Source: Methanobacteriota archaeon (lineage in GTDB: Archaea > Nanobdellota > Nanobdellia > Woesearchaeales > SM23-78). Taken from it: a stretch of DNA of 8,147 nucleotides. Location of the stretch: NCBI GenBank assembly GCA_030637925.1, contig DAOWFR010000060.1, forward strand, positions 1-8,147, in the 5' to 3' direction. Shown here in pieces: positions 1-5,283 of this stretch (positions are counted from its first letter, which is position 1; every line of letters starts with the position of its first letter). The notes under the pieces were generated by a model. That model ran no database searches, was not told the origin of the DNA, and saw only the letters and a list, made by a program, of their open reading frames with translations. A program made the position numbers and the translations under genes.

Positions 1-1956
1 ATTTCCAGTAATAGGTTCTAATGAGTAATTAACAGAGCTGTTTGCCTCTACATTTGTTTTATTATTTTTTTCTGATAATAAGTTCTTAGTTAGACTTTCC
101 TTTTTTTCTTCTCCTTCTAATTCAATAAGCAGGGTTTTTGTATCAACAACCTTTTCATCTTTTCTTAGTTCAAGAACAAACAAGTTAATACCAGGCTCTG
201 GCTCTACACTAAACTTGATTTTTTCTGAATTATTAACTATTTTATTTTGAGTCTCTTTTTTGCTTAACAAGACCAGTTCATAAACACCATTAGCTTTTAC
301 ATTGGCATAAAGGTTAATATTTTTCCCATACTTTTTACTCCTTGTATAAAAAGAACTAATTTCTCCAGTTTCTTCAACTGTTTCTTTTTTACAAATACCC
401 TTCTTATTACCTTTTATTTCTATTTCTTCATTAACTCTTTGGCCAAGCCCTTCGGCCACAAGATTATAATATCCATCACTAAATTTTTCGTCACAATTAG
501 GCTTTAAAAATACCCTTACAGTAAGATTATAATCATAGTCTTTTTTATTCAGATAAAACTTTGTTTCCTCAGATACCTTCTTATTATTTTCTTCAACAAA
601 CACACTAACCAAGCTCTTGGTAGTATCACCTTTATGAATGCTTAGCTTAACTTTAAAGTTATCTCCAAAACTAAAAATCTTTAACCTTGGAAGATAGATG
701 TAATCAATATTAAGGCTTGAGTCAGAATCATCATCCTTGCCAATGCTTGCCTCTTCTTTTTTTATAATAATCATTTTCTCATTCTCAAGCTCGGTATTAG
801 AATTATTACATGCAACAAAAACAAGCCTGTTCTTCACAAGAAAAACCCTGTCCTTCTCAACAATCTTAGGGGTATAAGTTTTTTGATTAGTGTTGCTAGT
901 ATTATACCTCTTTTTTACATCATTGCCAAAAAGGTCTTCAACCCAGTACTCAATTATATATGGAAAACTCTTGTTGCTAATAATATTCTTAATCTTAACC
1001 TTTTCCTTGTTTAGATAAAACTCTTTGTCAGTGCTGAGGTTAAGCCCAACAAAGCAGGGAATGCCGAGAGGGTTAATGACAGCAAATTCCCTGCATACAA
1101 CTATAGAAGTGTTGAGAATAATTCCGCACAAAGTATAATTACCTGTTTCTTCAAAGAATAATTTGCCTGTGTTTGCTGATGAATAATAATTAATGGTCTT
1201 GTTAAAATAATCCTCTTTTATTAATGAATCATTCTTAGTAACATTGTACATGATTGTTACAAAAACAAAATCCTCTACTCCAGGCATATGATCTAAATTG
1301 GTTATCTTAAACAAAGAATTATATGTTAAGCCTAAGAAGAGAATATCTTGAATTATTATTTCTAGCTTTAATCCAGTTGAAGTTTCATTTTCTTCTTGTG
1401 TTTCATTCTCTTGTGTCTGGTTTATAGTTTCATTGGTTGTTTGATTTATGGTCTCATTAACTGTTTCATTAACACTCTCATTTATTATCATGCAATTTTC
1501 CTTGCCAGGACTGCCCCCTATTTCACAAGACTCTTGCCAACTACCATTAACCCATTCTAATGAATAGCCATTATTACTTGCCAGACTACCATCATAACCC
1601 ATAAAATCAATTAAGGTATTGTTATAGTAAAGGAATATTGTATCTCCTCCATTATTAAGATTATTACCAATAGTGGCTCCAGTAGAATAAACACTGCTAT
1701 TAATGCTTGTATGATTAAAGCCTTCCTCAACTATTAAGCTAAAGTTCCCTAGAATAAATTTAACTAATGTAAGAGAGTCATTACTAGTAAGGTCTCCGAT
1801 AGTATATTCAGACAAATTATCTGTTCCAAATATCTCAACAAATTCATTGTTATTGTCACTTCCTGACGGATTATACATTACTTCGTTAATACGAACTCCA
1901 CTAACAAAAGAAGAGACTAACAAGATTATTAGTAAATAATGTGCAAATTTTTTCAT
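1..1956 (-). CDS. Secreted lamin-tail-domain (LTD) surface protein, N-terminal 652 codons (C-terminus beyond the window)
   Basis: The frame is open from the ATG at 1956 to the left window edge, so the C-terminus is missing. Residues 1-20 form a signal peptide (MKK start, hydrophobic core HYLLIILLVSSFV, then SG). Residues 21 to about 155 look like a lamin tail domain: the opening VRINEVMYNPSG, then NEFVEIFG, and the closing SLEWVNGSWQ and GGSPGKENC are typical of this family. Residues 159-192 are a linker of Asn-x-Ser/Thr sequons in a four-residue repeat. The rest (about 196-652) is a beta-rich-looking extracellular region with more sequons and no domain I recognise. LTD domains on exported prokaryotic proteins are thought to act in surface binding or attachment, but the ligand here is unknown. 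An archaeal surface protein of this type would often end in a membrane anchor, which cannot be seen. The start is supported by a TATA box about 25 bases upstream, implying a leaderless mRNA. Confidence 0.85.
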   Translation of the reverse strand, partial: MKKFAHYLLIILLVSSFVSGVRINEVMYNPSGSDNNNEFVEIFGTDNLSEYTIGDLTSNDSLTLVKFILGNFSLIVEEGFNHTSINSSVYSTGATIGNNLNNGGDTIFLYYNNTLIDFMGYDGSLASNNGYSLEWVNGSWQESCEIGGSPGKENCMIINESVNETVNETINQTTNETINQTQENETQEENETSTGLKLEIIIQDILFLGLTYNSLFKITNLDHMPGVEDFVFVTIMYNVTKNDSLIKEDYFNKTINYYSSANTGKLFFEETGNYTLCGIILNTSIVVCREFAVINPLGIPCFVGLNLSTDKEFYLNKEKVKIKNIISNKSFPYIIEYWVEDLFGNDVKKRYNTSNTNQKTYTPKIVEKDRVFLVKNRLVFVACNNSNTELENEKMIIIKKEEASIGKDDDSDSSLNIDYIYLPRLKIFSFGDNFKVKLSIHKGDTTKSLVSVFVEENNKKVSEETKFYLNKKDYDYNLTVRVFLKPNCDEKFSDGYYNLVAEGLGQRVNEEIEIKGNKKGICKKETVEETGEISSFYTRSKKYGKNINLYANVKANGVYELVLLSKKETQNKIVNNSEKIKFSVEPEPGINLFVLELRKDEKVVDTKTLLIELEGEEKKESLTKNLLSEKNNKTNVEANSSVNYSLEPITGN

Positions 1957-1977
1957 TTTCTAGCTTTAGAACAAGTT

Positions 1978-1987
1978 ATTTATATAC
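1978..1987 (-). promoter_or_regulatory. TATA box of the LTD gene
   Basis: Read on the minus strand the site is AGTATATAAATAAC-like, centred about 26 bases before the ATG at 1956. This spacing puts transcription initiation at or next to the start codon. No ribosome-binding site is present, which agrees with a leaderless transcript. Confidence 0.6.
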
Positions 1988-1996
1988 TCTATACAT

Positions 1997-2016
1997 AAAA
2001 AATCGAAAGATAAAAA
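1997..2016 (-). terminator. Probable oligo-T terminator of the radical SAM gene
   Basis: On the minus strand, downstream of the stop at 2043-2045, there are two runs of T (2016-2012, five T; 2002-1997, six T). Archaeal RNA polymerase terminates at such oligo-T tracts. They lie between the radical SAM gene and the TATA box of the next gene, so the two minus-strand genes are probably separate units. Confidence 0.4.
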
Positions 2017-2042
2017 TTATTATCGTAGAACATTCGGAGGCT

Positions 2043-3047
2043 TTACTCCCAAACCCCTGCAACTTTTTCACCACACTCAGGACACTTGCCTTTTACTAAC
2101 CTATTATCAGCAAGGCTTAGCATATCTCTTTTGATAACAATTGCTTTGCACTTAGGACAAAGAGTATTACTCGCACCTCCTATATTGCCAAGGTAAACAT
2201 AATTAAGATATTTCTCTGCAATTTGTTTTGCTTTTTCAAGAGTTTCAAGTTTTGTAGGCTCTGCATCTATCATTTTGTAATCAGGGTGGAATCTTGAGAA
2301 ATGTATAGGAACATCTTTGCCAAGCTCTTTTGCAATCCACTTGCACATTTCTTCTATCTTTTTAAAATCATCATTAAGCCCTGGCACTACTAGATTAGTA
2401 ACTTCAAGCCAAACACCTTCTTTTTTTAGAATCTTAAGGCTTTTCATTACTGGCTCAAGAGTTCCCTTGCACACCTTCTTATAAAAATCATTGGTAAAGG
2501 CTTTTAAATCAATGTTAGCACCATCCAAGACCTTGCACAGCTCTCTAAGAGGTTCTTCATTAATATAGCCATTACTAACAATAGTGTTCTTAATACCCTG
2601 TTTTTTTGCTAGTTTTGCAATATCAAGCATGTACTCATAAAAGATTGTAGGCTCTGTATATGTATAGCTCATAATGTCACAATCATTCTCTTTGCACAGC
2701 TCAATAACTTTTTTAGGCTCTAATTCATTATACTGCTTATCAATATCCGCAGCATCTGCTTTGCTAATCTGCCAATTCTGGCAAAAACCACAAAAGAAGT
2801 TGCATCCAATAGTTGCAATACTAAAAGCTCTTGCTCCTGGCATAAAATGGTATAAAGGCTTTTTCTCAATAGGGTCTACATGCACAGAGCAAGGCCTGGC
2901 ATAAACTAATGAATAGAGTTTGCCCTTAATGTTCTGCTTAACCCTACATAAGCCTCTGTTATCAGGCTTAATAATGCAGAATCTTGGGCAGAGCTCGCAC
3001 TTAACAAGATTATTCTTAAGCTTATCATAGTATAAGGCTTCCCTCAT
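2043..3047 (-). CDS. amrS: AmmeMemoRadiSam system radical SAM enzyme (AmrS-like)
   Basis: This 334-residue protein has the full architecture of the AmrS family, once annotated as pyruvate-formate-lyase-activating-enzyme homologues. An N-terminal four-cysteine segment (C17, C20, C24, C34; CELCPRFC then GLC) is followed by the radical SAM cluster motif CxxxCxxC at C82, C86 and C89, then a TIM-barrel core with YTYTEPTIF, VSNGY and NIDLKAF. A C-terminal zinc-ribbon-like pair (C297/C300 and C322/C325) ends in GVWE, as is usual for the family. The enzyme should bind a 4Fe-4S cluster and cleave S-adenosylmethionine to a 5'-deoxyadenosyl radical. The substrate of the AMMECR1/Memo/radical SAM trio is not known to me. 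Neither AMMECR1 nor Memo is in the window. The ATG at 3047 leaves the conserved N-terminus intact. No Shine-Dalgarno sequence precedes it. Confidence 0.88.
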   Translation of the reverse strand: MREALYYDKLKNNLVKCELCPRFCIIKPDNRGLCRVKQNIKGKLYSLVYARPCSVHVDPIEKKPLYHFMPGARAFSIATIGCNFFCGFCQNWQISKADAADIDKQYNELEPKKVIELCKENDCDIMSYTYTEPTIFYEYMLDIAKLAKKQGIKNTIVSNGYINEEPLRELCKVLDGANIDLKAFTNDFYKKVCKGTLEPVMKSLKILKKEGVWLEVTNLVVPGLNDDFKKIEEMCKWIAKELGKDVPIHFSRFHPDYKMIDAEPTKLETLEKAKQIAEKYLNYVYLGNIGGASNTLCPKCKAIVIKRDMLSLADNRLVKGKCPECGEKVAGVWE

Positions 3048-3085
3048 AAGAAGAGCTAAGTTTGTCTGATATTAATGTTTTTTGT

Positions 3086-3097
3086 AAGATATAAAAA
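3086..3097 (-). promoter_or_regulatory. Possible TATA box of the radical SAM gene
   Basis: On the minus strand the A/T-rich string TTTTTTATATCT lies about 45 bases before the ATG at 3047, which would give a leader of roughly 20 bases. The area is so AT-rich that the exact box is uncertain. Confidence 0.35.
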
Positions 3098-3150
3098 ATA
3101 AAAGGAAAAAAATAAAAATCATCACTTAATAATCATTTAGTAATAGCAAG

Positions 3151-3160
3151 ATTTAAATAC
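3151..3160 (+). promoter_or_regulatory. TATA box of the three-gene helical-protein operon
   Basis: ATTTAAATAC lies about 40 bases before the ATG at 3197, leaving a short leader that contains a strong ribosome-binding site. The core and the CTCTG that follows are repeated exactly ahead of the RNase J gene. Confidence 0.6.
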
Positions 3161-3186
3161 TCTGAGGAGTAAGAATCCTATAAAAA

Positions 3187-3192
3187 GAGGTG
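3187..3192 (+). promoter_or_regulatory. Shine-Dalgarno site GAGGTG for the first operon gene
   Basis: GAGGTG is a perfect match to the CACCTC expected at the archaeal 16S 3' end. It is four bases from the ATG at 3197 and fixes that start. Confidence 0.7.
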
Positions 3193-3196
3193 GGGT

Positions 3197-3904
3197 ATGG
3201 GCTTGTTTAAGAAAAAGAAAAAGTTGCAATTTCCTTCTGAACCAGTTGAAAAAAGAGGAATAGAAGAAGTACCTAATTTTAGTAAGATACCAACAGAAGT
3301 AGTTCCGCCATCACCAGAGTTTGAGAAAATAGAGGCTAAGCCTGTTCCTCAGGTTCCTCCTGTACCTAGAGTAGAAGAAAAAGAATTACCTATTCTTGAA
3401 CCAACACCAACTCCTAGTCAAATACCACCAGAGCCAGGTCAAGAGCCTGAGAAAATATTTGAACTTCCTGACTTTGATGACCAAGGAATAAAAGAAGTTA
3501 AAGAGATAAAAGCTGCAAAGGAAGAGGCTGAAAAGGAAAGAGCAGAGTTAAAACCTACTCCTTTACCAAGTGAAGATTTGAAAAAACCAGAGCTAGAAGA
3601 GCCTATAAAATACCCTGAGCAAATAAAGCCATTGAGATATCCAGAGCCAGAAAAGCGCATAATAAGACCACAAACTAAGTACATTGATATTAAGGGCTAT
3701 CTCCAAGTAAAAGAAGACCTGGATAGGATAGAAAGGCTGGCAGGTAATACAGCCGGAAGAGTAGAGCAGCACACAGTTACAAGTAAAGCCAAGGACAAGA
3801 AGTATCAGACCTTAACTGTTAATCTTGATACTATCCAAGACAACCTAATCCTTATTGATGATAAACTCTTTGAAAGTACTCAAGACTCAGAGGTGAGCAT
3901 ATAA
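3197..3904 (+). CDS. Hypothetical charged Pro/Glu-rich protein with a C-terminal helical domain; first gene of a three-gene operon
   Basis: I do not recognise this 235-residue protein. It opens with MGLFKKKKK, a basic patch that could contact membrane or nucleic acid. Residues about 11-160 are low-complexity, rich in Pro, Glu and Lys, and probably disordered (VPQVPPVPRVEEK and PTPSQIPPEPGQEP are typical stretches), apart from a charged likely helix near 98-118. Residues about 161-226 form a compact, probably two-helix domain that aligns without gaps to the whole next protein. There is no signal peptide or membrane span. The start has a GAGGTG ribosome-binding site. The stop overlaps the next ATG by one base (TAATG), and that gene's ribosome-binding site lies inside this reading frame, so translation is probably coupled. 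The shape suggests a scaffold or tether: a flexible arm carrying a helical interaction module. That role is inference only. Confidence 0.75.
   Translation: MGLFKKKKKLQFPSEPVEKRGIEEVPNFSKIPTEVVPPSPEFEKIEAKPVPQVPPVPRVEEKELPILEPTPTPSQIPPEPGQEPEKIFELPDFDDQGIKEVKEIKAAKEEAEKERAELKPTPLPSEDLKKPELEEPIKYPEQIKPLRYPEPEKRIIRPQTKYIDIKGYLQVKEDLDRIERLAGNTAGRVEQHTVTSKAKDKKYQTLTVNLDTIQDNLILIDDKLFESTQDSEVSI
3890..3896 (+). promoter_or_regulatory. Internal Shine-Dalgarno site GAGGTGA for the second operon gene
   Basis: GAGGTGA lies within the 3' end of the first gene, seven bases before the ATG at 3904. It supports the one-base overlapping start and translational coupling. Confidence 0.7.
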
Positions 3905-4125
3905 TGGACGAATCAAATCCTGTGTTTATTAAGCTTGATCAGTACAAAGAAATACTTGACATAGTAGAGGTTATTAATAAGAAAGTAATCAATGTTAAAC
4001 AGAACCTCTCAGAACTAGAGGAATTAAAAAACAAGGAAGAAGAAGAGATAATGAACTGGGAGAAGAACATGGATGAAATCACTCATAAGATGGAATCACT
4101 ACACGAGGAATTATACAAGGAATAA
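3904..4125 (+). CDS. Small hypothetical helical-hairpin protein; second gene of the operon
   Basis: I do not recognise this 73-residue protein. It begins with PVFIKLDQYKEILDIV and continues as two predicted amphipathic helices, roughly residues 14-40 and 44-71, joined near a Glu/Lys-rich turn (LKNKEEEE). This gives an antiparallel coiled-coil hairpin. Residues 8-71 align without gaps to residues 162-225 of the upstream protein. Shared features are the F/Y-I-x-I/L-x-x-Y opening, conserved N-x-D-x-I spacing in helix two, and a closing L-F/Y. The two genes therefore probably arose by duplication or domain sharing. Its start is fixed by a strong ribosome-binding site, it overlaps the upstream stop by one base, and it is six bases from the downstream gene. 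It probably forms a complex with its neighbours; the function is unknown. Confidence 0.75.
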   Translation: MDESNPVFIKLDQYKEILDIVEVINKKVINVKQNLSELEELKNKEEEEIMNWEKNMDEITHKMESLHEELYKE

Positions 4126-4131
4126 GTTAAA

Positions 4132-4527
4132 ATGGCTGGGAAGATAACAGAACAACACGGATTTTTTATGCGTATAAATAATCCAAATGATTTTAGAAAG
4201 AACCTTTTAGAATCCTCAAAAGTCATTCTGCACATCCTAAAACAAATCTATAGAGTAAAGCAGATAAGAGAAACAAAGTATGAATTAATGAATAAGGTAA
4301 GCAAGGAGATAAAAGAATTAAAAATTCTTGTCTGTAAAATCAACGAACTAATGCCCATGTACAGGAAAGAAGATTTAAAAAAAAGGTTCCCAAAACTAGA
4401 TGTTAAGAAGAAGCCAGAAAAGGTGGGTGGGGCTAAATCAGGGCCTGGGTTTGAAGAGCACATTTCTAGGATTGAAAAGGTAAGCAAAACCCTTGACGAA
4501 GTCCATCGCAGACTGCAGAGCATATGA
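4132..4527 (+). CDS. Hypothetical helical protein; third gene of the operon
   Basis: I do not recognise this 131-residue basic protein. After a short N-terminus comes FFMRINNPNDFRKNLLESSK (residues 11-30), then long amphipathic helices to about residue 75, which end at ELMP. A lysine-rich, probably flexible linker (about 78-108, with KKKPEKVGGAKSGPG) joins this to a last helix (about 109-130). There is no membrane span and no metal site. The hydrophobic opening followed by a helical hairpin resembles the general plan of the two upstream proteins, but I cannot claim homology. It starts six bases after the previous stop without an obvious ribosome-binding site, so translation may depend on coupling. 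An alternative start at Met13 is possible. It ends about 50 bases before the tRNA. Confidence 0.72.
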   Translation: MAGKITEQHGFFMRINNPNDFRKNLLESSKVILHILKQIYRVKQIRETKYELMNKVSKEIKELKILVCKINELMPMYRKEDLKKRFPKLDVKKKPEKVGGAKSGPGFEEHISRIEKVSKTLDEVHRRLQSI

Positions 4528-4544
4528 TTGGTTAAAGAAAAACA

Positions 4545-4553
4545 CTTATAAAT
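4545..4553 (+). promoter_or_regulatory. TATA box of the tRNA-Leu gene
   Basis: CTTATAAAT lies about 30 bases before the first base of the tRNA, the normal archaeal box-A distance, and is preceded by purines that could serve as a BRE. The tRNA therefore has its own promoter. Confidence 0.6.
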
Positions 4554-4609
4554 TATCTTTATTTCTTTCATTTTTAATGCGGGTGTGCCGGAGTGGCCAA
4601 ACGGGACAG

Positions 4610-4641
4610 TTTGTTTGGTTATAGGTACTAAATGAGTCCAT
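4610..4641 (+). other. tRNA intron A (32 nt), non-canonical position 30/31 in the anticodon stem
   Basis: Exon bases GGAC (4604-4607) pair with intron bases GTCC (4636-4639), giving the central four-pair helix. The 5' bulge is AG|T (4608-4610) and the 3' bulge AT|A (4640-4642). Inside the intron, 4611-4619 pairs with 4627-4635 (nine pairs, several G-U) around a seven-base loop. The outer exon helix is weak, so this is a relaxed motif. Excision puts A4642 at position 31, where it pairs with T4701; without excision that stem has a T-T mismatch. Confidence 0.8.
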
Positions 4642-4648
4642 ACTCAAG

Positions 4649-4699
4649 TCAATTGAGTGTTGAGGTTTTTAACATAAACCAATGAAATACTTGTGGGCC
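4649..4699 (+). other. tRNA intron B (51 nt), canonical position 37/38
   Basis: This is a full bulge-helix-bulge. The outer helix is the anticodon stem ACAGA/TCTGT, once intron A is gone. The central helix is CTCA (4643-4646) with TGGG (4694-4697), with one U-G pair. The 5' bulge is AG|T (4647-4649) and the 3' bulge CC|A (4698-4700). The intron-side helix starts CAA/TTG. A further five-pair hairpin (GGTTT/AAACC, 4664-4680) lies inside. Confidence 0.85.
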
Positions 4700-4713
4700 A
4701 TCTGTTGGCTTAG

Positions 4714-4759
4714 GCAAGACATAGGTCTTGGCAGGACAAGACGCCTAGTCTTGGAGTAG
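4714..4759 (+). other. tRNA intron C (46 nt), in the variable arm
   Basis: The central helix is GCTT (4708-4711) with GAGT (4754-4757), including two G-U pairs. The 5' bulge is AG|G (4712-4714) and the 3' bulge AG|T (4758-4760). The intron helix CAAGAC/GTCTTG (4715-4720 with 4748-4753) is perfect. TAG occurs at both splice borders, so the cut could shift by up to three bases without changing the product. Without excision the variable region would be 61 bases, far longer than in any normal tRNA. The outer exon helix is poor, making this the least canonical of the three. Confidence 0.75.
4715..4758 (+). repeat. Imperfect 22-nt tandem repeat forming a quasi-palindrome inside intron C
   Basis: Units 4715-4736 and 4737-4758 both start CAAGAC and carry GTCTTGG ten or eleven bases later. 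Each unit can fold into its own six-pair hairpin. Alternatively the pair can fold into one long stem: 4715-4720 with 4748-4753, 4722-4724 with 4745-4747, and 4725-4730 with 4737-4742, closing on a six-base loop. Confidence 0.75.
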
Positions 4760-4792
4760 TGCCTACGCAGGTTCAAATCCTGCCGCCCGCAC

Positions 4793-4799
4793 TCTTTTT
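4793..4799 (+). terminator. Oligo-T terminator after the tRNA
   Basis: TCTTTTT directly follows the tRNA 3' end, as expected for archaeal transcript termination. Confidence 0.5.
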
Positions 4800-4806
4800 A
4801 GAAAAA

Positions 4807-4816
4807 CATATAAAAA
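4807..4816 (+). promoter_or_regulatory. TATA box of the small membrane protein gene
   Basis: CATATAAAAA is about 20 bases before the ATG at 4829 and 30 before the in-frame ATG at 4838. The transcript is probably leaderless and could start with either codon. Confidence 0.5.
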
Positions 4817-4828
4817 ACTTAAAAAATT

Positions 4829-5215
4829 ATGAAATATATGGTTAAGAAGCAAATTTATGTTTTTTTTTCATCACTCACTGCTGCTGTTCACTTCAGTATG
4901 GTATTGTTATATGTTATCAGTATGTTCTTGATATTTTTGTCTGATAAACTCAGGTTTTATGCTGCTTTGTTTTTGGCAGTAATCTGGATTCAGCATAAAC
5001 TCTTCAAAGGATGCTCATTTACTCATTTGGAAGGATATTTTCTGAAAAAAGCAGGCAAAAACACTAATGATGTCTTTTTTTTCAACAGGTTTGCTCATGA
5101 TTTTTTTAAGAAAACATTTAATATGTCTATTAATCGTGTTACCATACTGTTCCAGGCCATGATTTTGGTTTTTTTTATTATTTCTGTGGCAATCACATTT
5201 TTATCTTTGTTTTAA
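4829..5215 (+). CDS. Small membrane protein with three predicted spans, family not recognised
   Basis: The 128-residue protein has hydrophobic segments at about 15-37, 42-57 and 104-127. Between spans two and three lies a soluble loop, residues about 58-103, with HKLFKGCSFTHLEGYFLKK. The motif GCSFTHLE after a membrane span vaguely recalls the GCPLT-x-LE pattern of some small bacterial membrane proteins of unknown function (DUF2784-like), but the match is too short to assign. Aromatic residues are very frequent (runs such as VFFF and HDFFKK). The basic N-terminus MKYMVKK suggests it stays in the cytoplasm. The second ATG (codon 4, at 4838) may be the true start, given the TATA position. The gene has its own promoter, between the tRNA terminator and RNase J. 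It may be a DPANN-specific membrane protein; no function is proposed. Confidence 0.7.
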   Translation: MKYMVKKQIYVFFSSLTAAVHFSMVLLYVISMFLIFLSDKLRFYAALFLAVIWIQHKLFKGCSFTHLEGYFLKKAGKNTNDVFFFNRFAHDFFKKTFNMSINRVTILFQAMILVFFIISVAITFLSLF

Positions 5216-5250
5216 GGAGATGGTTGGCTTTATATCTTCTTAAACCAAAC

Positions 5251-5260
5251 CTTTAAATAC
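5251..5260 (+). promoter_or_regulatory. TATA box of the RNase J gene
   Basis: CTTTAAATAC is centred about 28 bases before the ATG at 5284, so the transcript is leaderless or nearly so. No Shine-Dalgarno sequence is present. The core plus the following CTCTG matches the promoter at 3151-3164. Confidence 0.65.
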
Positions 5261-5283
5261 TCTGTAACTGGTTTAATTCTAAC

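Larger units (their letters stand above)
4579..4791 (+). tRNA. tRNA-Leu(CAA), type II, interrupted by three introns
   Basis: The acceptor strands GCGGGTG (4579-4585) and CGCCCGC (4784-4790) pair with one G-U. The D arm is CCG/CGG with GG in its loop. The T arm is GCAGG, loop TTCAAAT, CCTGC (4767-4783). The discriminator is A4791 and CCA is not encoded. Read straight through, the anticodon region makes no sense. Removing 4610-4641, 4649-4699 and 4714-4759 leaves an 84-base tRNA. Its anticodon stem ACAGA/TCTGT is fully paired, the loop is CTCAAGA with anticodon CAA at 4645-4647, and a 15-base variable arm has a GGC/GCC stem. The long variable arm, A discriminator and CAA anticodon all agree with leucine, reading UUG. 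Each intron has a four-base-pair helix with flanking three-base bulges, as the archaeal splicing endonuclease requires. Splice points are inferred from pairing. Confidence 0.88.

Noticed and set aside
2674..2904. 76-residue plus-strand open frame inside the radical SAM gene
   Set aside because: It is antisense to a well-supported enzyme, lacks its own promoter or ribosome-binding site, and has no domain-like pattern.
4248..4571. 107-residue minus-strand frame over the third operon gene
   Set aside because: It is an antisense shadow. Its composition mirrors the coding gene on the other strand and no start signals are present.
4609..4620. Reading the tRNA with a GTT (Asn) anticodon directly after the first stem strand
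   Set aside because: A long variable arm is not found in tRNA-Asn, and the stem would have a T-T mismatch. The three-intron model restores full pairing and a leucine anticodon.
4715..4758. CRISPR-like or rho-independent terminator reading of the tandem hairpins
   Set aside because: There are only two copies, without spacers or a following T-run, and they lie inside a tRNA whose 3' half is intact downstream.
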